NCBI GenBank assembly: GCA_009103225.1
Contig: RHPI01001202.1
Location: 138,121-202,120, forward strand
DNA: 64,000 nt
Direction: 5' to 3'
From: Chlorokybus atmophyticus
Taxonomy: Eukaryota > Streptophyta > Chlorokybophyceae > Chlorokybales > Chlorokybaceae
The notes under the pieces are model-generated. The model worked only from the letters and a program-made list of their open reading frames with translations. It had not been told where the DNA came from and made no database searches. Numbering within the stretch: position 1 is the stretch's first letter; every line of letters begins with the position of its first letter. The position numbers and the translations under genes are program-made. Positions 22,760-34,008 of this stretch are shown here, in pieces.

Positions 22760-23309
22760 GGGATGTTACAAAGCGGCGTATGCGCCGGTCATAACGTGAG
22801 TGTTGCATATCAACAAGTGTTAATACTGTCAATACTTCATGGTCCATTCCATAAACCATGGTCAACTGGAAATTGCCATGTGTTACCATGCCACTCCGCT
22901 TCAATGAAAGTGACGGCTGAGGAGATGCCGTATAACTAGTGAGGGTGTATTTCGATTGATTTGGGATGTCATAGTTAGTAAAGATCGGCACATGAGTGCG
23001 TCATTATGAAGTATATGGCAGCTTGCATGCGCATAACATCTTTATGTTTATGGACTTGGGCATCATGTTGGTTTAGCACAAACTCTAAATATGTCACATA
23101 ACGCTCGGCGCTTGATCTGCTGATAATCGTGCCTTGAGCATGCACCACATGAAAATTGGACATGCTCTGTGGCACTTGGCGCACAATGTGTAGCAGCTGT
23201 TCATAACTCGTACGTTAAAAGTGCCACGATCACAGTGCTCAGCAACGTCTGTGGTTGTGTTATATGGTTGTGCGCTCTAGGTACCATCTATGTTACTCTG
23301 TAACACTTC

Positions 23310-23313
<4 letters not shown>

Positions 23314-23368
<55 letters not shown>
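23314..23368. repeat. (CT)n microsatellite
   Basis: Pure CT dinucleotide tract of about 55 bases. Confidence 0.95.
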
Positions 23369-23372
<4 letters not shown>

Positions 23373-23574
23373 TCTCCAAGCAGCAAGTAGGCATGACGCA
23401 TTTCACACTTGATGACAATGCATACCTCACACAACACAATACCAACACACGCTCTCTCTCATCTTCTGCAATAACTCCCGACTGTGACATCATACGGCTC
23501 AGGCCGGCCGCTGAGCATGGCAGACTACTCAAATGTTGACGCTCTCGACAAGTGCAAGCACAAGCCTGAGGTCA

Positions 23575-24606
23575 AGAGTCTCTCACTTCCAAGTTGGACT
23601 ATGTGCGTGTGCGCATGCGTGCATATGTCCAGGTGCATTCGTGTGTGCGCTCACGCATGTGTGTGTCTGCGTGCCCGCAAATGCAGATGCGCATGCATGT
23701 ACATGTGCACGAGCGTGTAGGAGGAAGACAACATGACAATCAAGGCCTCCCTAGGGCGCACTCGCTGGTGCAGAGGCATAGAAACCCAAAAGGGGCTGCG
23801 TGAGGATGCATGACAGACTGTGCCATGGCCAAATGCCCACATTATAGGTTGTGTCGGCAGTTTGGCTAGACTAATTGTGCAAAAGCGGTAGCAACATCTT
23901 GATACGGATTTGAACTGCAAATGGTAGCGACATTGCAAACCCTTCCCTCCCTGCCAAAACGGCATTAACGCCTGATTCTATGGCACAACAAGCATCTATG
24001 TGCGCATGAAACCAAATGCACCATGTCAGCAGGCCTCCATGCTCGACACCAGTGCACAATATCACTGCATATCTGCCTTTGTCAAATTTTTGCTTGCTGG
24101 GCTAGCAAGGTACCAAGCATGGTGGTCGCAAAAATGTATGAATTATGCACAAGCACACTCGTGTGACGTAGACACGCATGCAGTTGCAAGATACCGAAAG
24201 GCTGTCTACCAAGGAGAGTGCACGCATAGCATGGAGTGCGCACATAGCCGTGTATACACATTACTCTGCAGCTCGTGTGCAACAGTATGTAGTTTGGTAT
24301 CACCATATAGCATTGGTTTTGCTGCTGGCCAAGTGACCATATTTGGAAGATGTTATCCATTGTACATGTGCTGGTTTGTGCGCCGATTGAGGGGAAAAGA
24401 CACCAGCGCCGTGGCAATGCGAGTGAGAGCTGTTGTAGCGCTGAATTGCTTGTGTCAACAGCTTAGTAGAATGGGTCGCATCCCACACACGCTGCTCATC
24501 CCAACATCATCTTGTTATCCAAAAGAACACGGTATGCATGCACGTGTACCCCAATCAATGCGTGCCTCAGGGCTATGCTTGCACTGATGCTGCTGACCGT
24601 CCCTAC
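23575..24606. other. Intergenic region, no gene seen
   Basis: About 1 kb between the pseudogene remnant and the stop codon of the KMO-like gene. It has TG-rich simple sequence at 23595-23715. Open frames on both strands at 24000-24590 show no recognisable motif. Confidence 0.35.
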
Positions 24607-26932
24607 CTACTGCGTGGCTTTCTGTCGCTGTACTGCATCCTGCACGAACCGCTCGTTCCTCTCCAGGCACCATCCAAAGAACCACCTATGTTTATCCCAA
24701 ACATCCGTGCACGGGAGGCTGGGGTTTCTGAGGAGTGTGAACATCGGCGCGGGGAACACGCTGGGCAGGAGCTGATGGAGGAAAGTTGTGGTGACTGTGT
24801 ACATGATGAAGGGGATCATGTCGAGCTTGCCTAAAGGGAAAGCAGCGTATGAGATGCGTGAGGCTGCGGTGGCCTCGGGAACGCGCTGGTCGGAGTAGGC
24901 GGGTAACACGTGATCAAGGTTGTCTGCAACAGGGTATCATGCGTTGGAGACATGTGTGTGCTCGTGCGTGCGCGCGCATGTGTGTATGAGTGCACTCACG
25001 GCTGCGCGTGCAAGCGTGTGTGCGTGCAAGCATGCACTCGCGCACGCGTGCACGTGTACCTACAACTGAAGCAGTGGACACAGCGTCTTCTAAGCAACTT
25101 GTTGTGCTGTCACTGTCATCAACACAACAGACCTTGATCTGTTGATTCTCACCTGAGTGGAGATCGAGCAGGCGTACGAGGCAGGTAACGTCCTGCAAGG
25201 CGGTGTTGCATCCTAGACTCATGGTGGATCGCATCGCGTGCGCAGCATCGCCCACGAGCACAACACCGCCGGGGACATCGTGATAGCGGTTGCAAAACAC
25301 CTGCCATGGCGGGAAGAAACACATCATAGCAAAGTCAATGATGAGTCAATATACACGCACGCACGCGCACTCGCAAACACGTGAACATGTGTGAACAAGA
25401 ACATGCACACGCATGCACTGTGTGTGTGTTGGTTCAGCAAGTTGTTCTGACCTCAAGTGTGGGTCGGGACTTGTCGTTGAGAAACTCCTCGCACATCTCG
25501 AGGGTGGGGACAGCGGCGTTGAAATTGTGTTCAAACCAGTCGCGAAGCTCCTGCGGGGAGGCGTCCAGGATCTCCGACGGTCGTGACCACGTGAAGTAGT
25601 ACATCAGCAGCGATGCGGACCCGCCATACTGTGATAGCACCGCCAGCCTGGCTTCTTCTTGAAGACCAGTGGACGCCTTTCGACTGACACACATACACAT
25701 ACACAACATCACCACAATCCAACACACACACACGCACGCGCACTTGCATACGCATCAACGCGCACACGCACACGCACACGCACAAGTACAAGCACAAGCA
25801 CACGTACAAGCACACATACTCAGGCATGTGCACCTTTTGCTCCTAAAGTGGAAGCTGTGCGTGGCGTCTGTGATGCCCCCTCTATGCTCTTTAGCCAGCT
25901 GCATGGTCTTCCAGTACGCGTGCGTATCCCTAATGTTCACATTAAGGTCTGAAGAGGATGCCTTCAATGCTTCACGCACCGCCGAGTACACGCCATCGGC
26001 ACCCACCAACATATCATAAGTTAAACTCGCGCCAGTGTCGAACGTGACAGTGTGGTTTTGCAAGTCCACTTGTGTACACCTGTTGCAAAATTGTCTCAAC
26101 AATGAAAGCTGCTAATCCCAACCGCAAACGTGCACATCTGACACAACTCACACCTTGCATTGTAGTGTAGTGTGAACTTGCCGTTGTGGCGTGCATCGAG
26201 CTCGTCCAGCAGCGTGGCGCAAAGCTGGACTCTATCAACAAGGGTCGAATTGGACCGCGGCGTCACTTTAGTCTTGCCACCTGATGAGGGTATATCAACC
26301 ATTGTGCACACGCCTTTCGTGGTTTTGCATGCTGTTGTGCGGACAGAGCATGAGGTGAGTGCTTCGACACAACAAATTCACCTCACCTGCAAGGTGCGTG
26401 ACAACGTGCTTGGCGTTGGATCCTTTCTGGATGACAGCTTGCCATAACCCGTCAACACCTTCCATCGCAGTCCGGCCGCGCTCCCCCAAAGTCAGACCAT
26501 ACCGGCGCACCTTCTCCTGTTACTTTTGCGTTACCATTTTGCTATTCATACGCATGTGTGCGCATGCAGGCACACACTCAAGCACGCGCGCACGCGAAGA
26601 GCTGCGTATGTACTGACTGGCACACACATACAACATCATCATGACAAGGTGGCACACACGTACACTTGCGCACGCACACTTACGCTCAACCTCACACTCA
26701 TCAATACGCACGTACACATGCATACCTCTGAGATGGCACGCGGATCCCCGCGAGCATCAAACACAGACACCTCAAAGCGATCCCCTCTATTAAGCAGCTC
26801 GTGCGCCAGCAGGAGGCCGGCTGGGCCAGCTCCAACAATCACCACTCGCTTCCTCCCGTCCGACATTGCAGCTGCTGCTGCTGCTGCTGAAGCCACTTCT
26901 CCTTCCGCCCTGACCACATTGGCATTGCGCAT
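24607..26932 (-). CDS. FAD-dependent monooxygenase (KMO/UbiH-like)
   Basis: Class A flavin monooxygenase. Minus-strand exons: 26932-26726, 26516-26387, 26313-26154, 26079-25834, 25683-25452, 25300-25153, 24923-24607. Phases match and give 479 residues, the size of kynurenine 3-monooxygenase. Motifs: KRVVIVGAGPAGLLLAHEL (residues 28-46), GLTLGERGRTAMEG, STLVDRVQLCATLLDEL, DMLVGADGVYSAVRE (the GADG motif), and VVLVGDAAHAMRSTMSLGCN (second FAD/ribityl motif). The C-terminal 100 residues include a hydrophobic, possibly membrane-associated segment (DMIPFIMYTVTTTFL), as in KMO. The start may be 26932, the internal ATG at 26866, or further upstream because the frame stays open beyond 27000. The substrate cannot be read from sequence; KMO, UbiH/COQ6 or another hydroxylase are all possible. 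Confidence 0.88.
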
Positions 26933-29602
26933 GGCTGGACAATGATGACAAAGTCTGCCCGCTTTCTTCCTTCTCGCTGTGTGCTTGAAACCTTCAAATT
27001 TTCTCTGTTTCAAACAAGTTGAGCATCAAATAGCAACACCCGAGTTGGTCAAGTTGACGTAGGTGAAGCAAGCACAAGCATGCCATGCCATGCCATGCTA
27101 GTGCATGCGTTCAGGCCTGACCTGGTAGTCTCTGAGGCTACTGCTGCTTGGCTTGCTGTGAGTCACTTTTAGGCCAGGCCAAACTGGCGTGGCGCAGCCT
27201 GGCCCGACTACCCTCCTGCTGCCATTCAAGGCCGGGCGGCGCAGTCGGCTTGGGGCGGCTGCTGCGACGGCGGGGCTGACCTTGTAGAACGAGGAGGACG
27301 AGGTGGTGGTGCTTGCGGAGGTCACGGTCAGCAGAAGCATGCTGCCGGCTCACTCGCCGCCCTCCAGCGACACACCTTACACAACGGAGGTTGGAGGTGC
27401 ATGGAGAAGTGTCTGTGGGGCAGGCAACAACAGCATACAAAGAGACCAATGCGCCGTTGTGCGCAGTAAGGTCAGCCCCTCACCTCTGACCTGGTCCGCC
27501 CGGCAACGCCAATGCCGCTGCGCCGGAGACGCTGTGCTTGGTGAAGTCCGTGACAACTGCACAGGATGGCTGCATGCGTAAGGCCATTCCTGTCTGCGGG
27601 GGCACGCATTTTACGACACGTTTTTTCGGACCCTATGCCACCACAATACAGTTTTGATCCAGGCAGGGGCAAAGCTACCATTACCGTAGCAATGGTAAAT
27701 CTTCCGCAAATTCTATGGCATTAGATTCGCCGGCGAAATACATTTTCACATGTACTCATTTTGCAAAGGCCCCGCCAAACGATGCATGCCAAACTATGAC
27801 ATTCTTGAATACTATTATCAAAAGTATGAATGTAATCGTGAATTGCTACCACAAACGTTTCTTTCGCACAAAGATGTTACGGCAAGACGATATACGCACA
27901 AGAAGCAAAGCACAAGAGTAGGAAGCAATGATTCAATCTTGTGCACATACGGGGGAATGGTATGTGCACAAACCAAGTGCGTTCAAGGGAGCGGTGTGAA
28001 GGTGAGTACAGGCAGGAGCCGCATCAGATTGACCAATCAATAACATAGCGGTCAATATGTGCAGTTCGCTGCTTTGTTACAGCTGAACACTGCACGAGTG
28101 CTATTGATCTCGGTCTACCCTGTCTTGTGCATGGTTGCACATAGCAATCAGCCCAAACTGGTTCGGTTGTGCTTAGGTGGTTAGCGTGGATGAGTGATGT
28201 CATTTAATGTGATTGCTTATGATTATGTCAGATAATGTACATTTCGAGCCCCGTATTTTGACTTATATTTCATATATTTTAAAGTGCATTGCAATACACA
28301 GATTGACTGTAACATATGCGTGGCTGCATAAATGCTTAGTTCTCCTACCTATGGCAGCGACTTTTAGTGCCATAGCCTAATGATTAAGGCGCCGATATTA
28401 CAATGACTTCGCCATTTGATATGAGCGCCACATGCGTTCATATCAATTGTTATTGGCAACAACTACCAAACAAAGTGGGATTATGCAACTTGCTTGAAGA
28501 TTATATTGTCATGTTACTGATGTTGTAGCGATGTAAATGTAAAATGTTACTCTTTATGAAAAACACAAAGTATTTATTATGTACACACTATGATACATCA
28601 GTCTGTTATGTAATTTATAAGTATATGCTATATATACAAAGTTACTTGCGTGTTTTCATGTTTAGCTATTTTGCCAGCTGGTAACAAACATACTCTTGTG
28701 GCGTGACCCAGCAAGCTTGTATTTTGTCATGCAGCAGTGGTTGATGTTGCTATTGTACGCAATTTGTACCTTTTTCTGCTTGGCCTACACCTTGTAATAC
28801 ACACGGGGTGAATACTGGTATATTTCATGCGGCATGCAAGTCGTAGCACAAAACTCGTGTACAAAAATGCAGAGGGCATTCAACACAAAATCATGGTGTT
28901 TGTATATTTGCAAGTTGAAAGGTTCAGTTGCTATGTGTATGGGGTGCTACTCAATTCTGATGTGTACGGGGTGCTATATGTGTCAACTTATACTTAAAGC
29001 CAGAAACAATAGAATCTGCAAATCGTGTCTAATGTGCGTGTTCATACATTGAGTGTTTCGTGGTGTCGTTGCATGGCATTGTGATGTGAGTAATCTGCCA
29101 CAAGGGGTTGAATTGCCTTTTCGCCCCATCTGGCCCTATGGTCATGGTAAACAAGCCGTCCTTCTAATTGTCCAGTCAATGCAAGGGGGAACTGCCCATG
29201 CACATTATGTGCTTGCAGTACCCATGACAGGTAGCATTACATGACATGTGCCTATCAATGCTGTAATAATATGTATACAACAAAGAAGTCCACAGCTAAG
29301 GTGCCATTGTAACCTGCAACCTTTGTTGACAAGTGTGACATGCAATGAATACGACCAATGAGACAGCAGCCGCCTAGCATTAATGCTTTGTAACACGACC
29401 TGCATAACTCACAACAACCATGCTTCCTGAACACGCTAGCAGCAGCAACTACCATGATGGTTACTGCAGCTAGCAGAACAATGCTGCTCCTAATGGCTGT
29501 TGCAAGAACTGCCAGCTGCTCATTTGCATTCTTTGCAGAACAGCTGGCAGCCAATGCTGCAGCACATCAGGTTGCAAACGGCCAAAGTTTGCAGCATACC
29601 AA
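26933..29602. other. Intergenic region, partly AT-rich
   Basis: About 2.7 kb. At 27100-27600 minus-strand frames (one with a Ser/Thr-rich start, SASTTTSSSSFYKVS) have GC-rich, weakly coding character but no family. From about 27700 to 29050 the sequence is clearly AT-richer than the genes and lacks CA/TG tracts. No gene was recognised. Confidence 0.4.
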
Positions 29603-32600
29603 TCAAACAAGCTCTTCATCAGGAATAGTGTAACTCCGCCGCCAGTAGTTGACGTCATTGAACAACGAGTCTTCCTGGTTGGGTTTGTCCTCGACCGCTG
29701 TCGGAGAACTCAAACCTTGGTGCTGTGCTTTGCCAGCAATAGCATCACCTGCAGTCTCTGCTGGCACTTCCTCAGTGTCACCGACCATGACCTGGTCGTC
29801 TTCGCCGTCAAAGCTGGCATGGTCTGCGTGCCGTGAAGACGCCGCATCTTCATACGACGTATGTGCATCTCCAGACCGGTCTGTGGGCGACGTATCGAAA
29901 GCGCTTTGCCTGCAAGCCATTTAATCAGCGTGGAACACGCATTTCAGATGAACAGAGCATGATCTCACCTGTCAAACTCAAACGACGATGTGTTGTGCAT
30001 TTGCAGCGAGGCAGGCACCTCCTTGACCCTCAGAGCATTTGCACCGTCTTCAGCTTGGTCGTTGCCCAAATGAAGGCTTGACATGACGACTTCTGCTTAC
30101 ATGACATGTCACATCAATGGCTATCTTGTGGCTCTTGGTACATGGTGTGCACGTGACGAGCACAATGACCGTGGCCTGTGAAGTGTGCCACCCCTCTGCC
30201 CCGGCCTTGCATCCCAACGGCAACAAGAACACAAAGCACTACGCAATGCATGGCAAGTGTGATTGATGTATGTAATCACCTGCATAGTATACATCTTGAT
30301 CGTCGCCATCACCGTTGGCATCAGCTTCATCATTATCAAACATATCGTAGCGTTGATAGATAACGCGGTTGCTTATGATGTTGTTTGCCATATTAGAGAG
30401 CTCAAAATCCTGATTGCGGAAATCATCATCCCCATCACTGTCCAAGGGTGTGGGCTCTGAACGCACAGCTGGCCGACCACAACTCCACTTCAATACATTA
30501 TTCCGCTCGTTGCGTTCATGCAAAGGACCAGCAACAAACGCCTGCAAACAGCGCAGTCTCCAACATCAGCAAGGTCGCAAAGAGACCAATGGCCAGCCAC
30601 AACATACATGTCAACAACAGCAGTACGCACCTGCCACTCTGTATTCTGGCTCAACAGTTGTTTCACCGCTGGTACAGCGTTGTACGCGTCTACAACCTTA
30701 TTCGCAATATTGCTCAGATGTCCCATATAGCCAGCCCTTAATGTGCCATCTCCTGCCCTTGCCCAGCAGTCTGATGTTGGAAGTGTGCCATCCGTGCGTA
30801 TAATCTTGCCAATGAGGTCACAGTCTTGCAGCAAATGCAAGATGAGCGCCTCGTTGCCGCTGGTCAGGATCATCATGATGATGTTCTCAACCTCGTGATG
30901 AAGGAAGTTATTGAATGGGTACGTGAGCATCAGTTCCAACATCCTCGCAATCGCTCCTCTCTGCATCAACTCTGCTGCGACAACTTTGCTACCGGTTTGC
31001 AGAAGGATACTGGCAAACTGCACAATCTGCATGCCAACCAAGTAAGAAAGCTTGCAGAAAATCCTCGAGATCTGGCCTGCTGTCAAGTGCCCACCTTCAA
31101 TCGATGTATGCCAAGAGGGGGCTGGAGCTTTCCATATGTGGTGGGCTGGACTTCAGCGTCATCATCTACACGCAATCTCTCTATAACACATGGCAGCTGC
31201 TGCAGGATGGAGTCCATGACATCCGGCATTGTGGGTCTCAGCCCTGTATCACTCAGAGCAGACCCGCTGCGTCCCGATGCTTGGCTTGGGGTGGGAGATG
31301 CGGTTTTTGGGTCCATGAGTGCGATGCACACCGTGAGCCCATGAATTAACAATGACCCAGGTGAAGATGGTGACATGACCATTGTGAACAGCTTCCCCAT
31401 ATACCTGTTAAAGACAAAGACAAGCAACAGTGTTATGTCAACAAACTCCTTGCACAGACTTTGCCTCGGGCTAGCTGCAAGTGCTTACGTTGGGGAAGCT
31501 AGCTTAATCGCAAGCGCCGAAGGCGTGGTCCGTGCTATAGCTGCAAGAACCTCAGCAGCGTTTGCGTGCACGTCTTCCGAATTCTACACACAAAAACACC
31601 GTACTCAGCAAGCCTCAATAACTCTATCGCGAACAGGCAATGGCCAAGAAGAGACACCCGAAGATGTTGTGCAGGAGGCAACAGCACATGTGCATTTAGG
31701 CCATTCCCTTGTCTCCAATTTGGTGATTGCATGCAACCATCAGTTGCATGTCATCACATCAAGTCTAACCGCATTCACATTCATGGTATGTGGTGTGGTA
31801 TAAGCAACTCTGTGTACCTGCGTCTCCAGCTTGTCCATTATCATGTCCAGAAAGTCCGTGTCCGCAAGCCACTGCACAACACAGCTACTGTAACAGCAGG
31901 TGCTGTCACACATGCCCAGAATGTAGGCATACAAGCAAGCATTCGTACCTGGGCAGCTTCTGAATGATTGCGCAACATATGCTCGTCGGCGCCAACCAAG
32001 CGCACAATCACCTGTTCATGCGATGTGCTATGGTTTGCACATGCACATATTGGCAACAGTGATGGCTTAGGATGCCACATTCTCACCTCAGTTATGGATG
32101 TTGTCTGCACGTGATCAACCAACTGCTGCAAGACGTTCATGTGACTCTGCAAAACAACAGCGTTGTTTAGGCCTCAACAACCCTGATGCCGCTAGTATGC
32201 ACATGGCAATTACTCCGCGAGGCTGTTCATAACACTCTGAGCAAGACACTCACCCGCAGATACGTCATAACGTCATGTGGACGCTTGGCGAGCAAACATG
32301 TTATAACCTGCAGTGACAGTGCTCGAGTAAGAACTCAGCTCTTGCATTGGTCGCTTGCACTACGGACTGCAACTGGAGCGCTCTGCAAACAGGAACAAGA
32401 ACAATAATGGAACATCCCAGCACCTTGCCAACATATCCAGCAAGAAGTGCGCTTAAGGGGGCAGGTCGCCGCAGAAAGCCGAAAAGAAGGTTCATCAGCT
32501 GCAAACCCGTTGCATCAGCAGAAACATCTTAATTGCGCATGCACTGGGGCATCACTGAACGCAGCAAGTCACCTCTTCATCTTCTAGCAGAGTCGTAAAT

Positions 32601-33556
32601 ATAACATCAATTTCGCATGTGAACACTTCACAAGCTAGGAAGGGGTACCTGAGCGAAGACACCAAGTTAACCTCAAGCGCATTACAAGAGCTACAGCACA
32701 TGGTACCATAAGATCTGCTCGTTAGCATCCTGTCGCATAAACAGCTTGAAGGATTGATCGATGCTGCGTGCGCGGATGGGGAAGGGGGAGGGGGGGTGGG
32801 AGGATACTTACTTGAACTTTCGTTTTTGGTCTGATTCATCTTCAGGTTGTTCAACTAGGTAACGCAGCAGTGCTTCAACTTGGGGCCTTGCGCGCAGACT
32901 GCAAGCAGCAAGCTTCTATCAATACCAGCAACATGAAGCAAGAACGAACATCATTCATCAGTCATCGCTGCTTCCGAACGTTGTCAACGCAGAAAGGCTG
33001 CATCATTGTGTCGCAGCCCATACAGCACTCACAATGCGATGAGTCGGCCATTTTGGGACTTGCACTCCTGTATCAAATCGTCCTCGTCTAAAAGGTCTTC
33101 CAACGTGTAGTTCCCCCTGTCCAACACTGTTTCCACCTGCGCAAAGAAGATGCGTGAAACCACGCCACAAAGCAGAACCAATTGGTCAGAAGGCCATGCG
33201 TAATGAACTGCATGCTACGGGCAATGCAGTAACTCAGGATGCTGCTAATCCTGTACATGGCAATAGCGGCTCGCTCAGTTGTTGTCACTTGCGACAAGCA
33301 ATGCAGCATAAGCGCAAGATTTTTACAGACGTCAACAGCAAGTCCGAGAACCCTAGCCTGCATTTACACCATACATGCACATTGCTTTATGCATTGCGTG
33401 TATATGCATACAGGAGACATTAAAGCAGCCATATTGAGGCAAGCCTACTAGGGCAACGACGTGTGCAGCATCAAAGACACAATGCAAGAGCGACGACAAT
33501 GTGCACGTCCAACTCACAGGAGAATTTGGCGCAAGGCCAGCGACGCGCCAGAACAT
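29603..33556 (-). CDS. PPP6R: SAPS-domain protein, PP6 phosphatase regulatory subunit
   Basis: Regulatory subunit of the Sit4/PP6 Ser/Thr phosphatase (yeast SAP, animal PPP6R). Fifteen minus-strand exons: 33556-33518, 33136-33033, 32898-32812, 32648-32573, 32498-32424, 32307-32254, 32146-32087, 32011-31949, 31871-31818, 31583-31489, 31404-31095, 31026-30631, 30541-30280, 30092-29969, 29909-29603. All phases agree: 701 residues. The family hallmarks are present: MFWR at the start, VETVLDRGNYTLEDLLDEDD and LIQECKSQN, KRKFKYPFLACEVFTCEID, LAKRPHDVMTYL, NAAEVLAAIAR, TYGKLQPPLGIHRLK, RNNVLKWSCG. A long acidic tail follows (SDGDDD, DNDEADANGDGDDQD), then a Glu/Asp-rich C-terminus. The gene reads away from TFIP11, with 452 bases between starts. 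Very secure assignment; the acceptor of exon 14 has a close alternative. Confidence 0.95.
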
Positions 33557-34008
33557 GTTTGAGTCATGCACAGCCACGTGCGTCCCTTCCCTTCCGCAAC
33601 AACAAAACCCTAGCTCCCTCTGTCTGCCTCCGCGCCCAACCGACCGGAGGCAGCAGAGCTCTTGAGCTCGAACCCCAAAGACTGGCGCCCCAGACTTCGC
33701 AGAACGTCAGGTCCTAAGCTATCCGGCAAATGACGCAGCTGGAAGCAACGTTACCGGCCGCATGGACCACAACGGCGACCACGCCCACGCCGCCGTCCCA
33801 CCCAACCAGCACCAGCTCAGCACCAACTACGCCAACGCCCACTTGCCGCCTGCAAGCTTGGACCGAAACCGTAACCTCCGCCCTGAACGCGTCGCGATCC
33901 ACCGATCAGGACAGGCAGAACGTGCGAACCCGGATTGTGGATTAGGGTTAGGGTTTGGCGCAGGTGGAGGTAGCTGTGGAGGCAGCGGCGGCGGTGGTGG
34001 TCGTCGTC
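33557..34008. promoter_or_regulatory. Bidirectional promoter, SAPS gene / TFIP11, with telo-box motifs
   Basis: 452 bases between divergent starts. It contains AAACCCTA at 33605-33612 and TTAGGGTTAGGGTTT at 33942-33956, the second about 55 bases before the TFIP11 ATG. In plants such telo-boxes occur near transcription starts of translation and cell-cycle genes; a similar role here is inference. Confidence 0.5.

Larger units (their letters stand above)
21081..23480. other. Sequence interrupting the pseudogene
   Basis: About 2.4 kb with a different texture (less CA/TG-rich) between the exon-7 and C-terminal remnants of the pseudogene. It includes a minus-strand histidine-rich exon-like frame (21587-21754), a second minus-strand frame at 21327-21602, a large C/G-tract hairpin (22634-22759) and a (CT)n tract. 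Minus-strand frames at 22698-23184 have weak coding character. It could be an inserted, decayed mobile element; no terminal repeats were identified. Confidence 0.4.
19197..23574 (+). pseudogene. Decayed inverted copy of the FAD oxidoreductase gene
   Basis: Plus-strand sequence follows the exons of the 14908-18529 gene in order. Matches: end of exon 1 (GAHTIVIGAG, to 19239); exon 2 from 19366 (GIAGMAAARALSN, then FNRVIVVNHDA only after a one-base frameshift near 19405); micro-exon like sequence near 19770; exon 4 pieces at about 19855-19970 and 20085-20180 (KVLLVKG, VPRG..DLQGWSW); exon 6 at about 20500-20545; exon 7 at 20611-20728 (GYITRMYNA, DFGKECCKMLIVRG, IENDQVQ, with internal indels). 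A C-terminal exon fragment sits at about 23500-23574 (ALDKCKHKPEV). Donor and acceptor sites survive at several borders, so it arose by DNA duplication with introns, not by retroposition. Frameshifts, stops, a missing exon 5 and a 2.5-kb interruption rule out a functional enzyme. The first intron here has a normal GT donor where the intact gene has GC. Confidence 0.82.

Noticed and set aside
28350-28460. tRNA-like A-box (TAGCCTAATGATTAAGG)
   Set aside because: No acceptable B box or acceptor stem downstream; at best a decayed tRNA fragment.
33942-33956. Interstitial telomere array
   Set aside because: Only two to three TTAGGG-like units; better read as a promoter telo-box.
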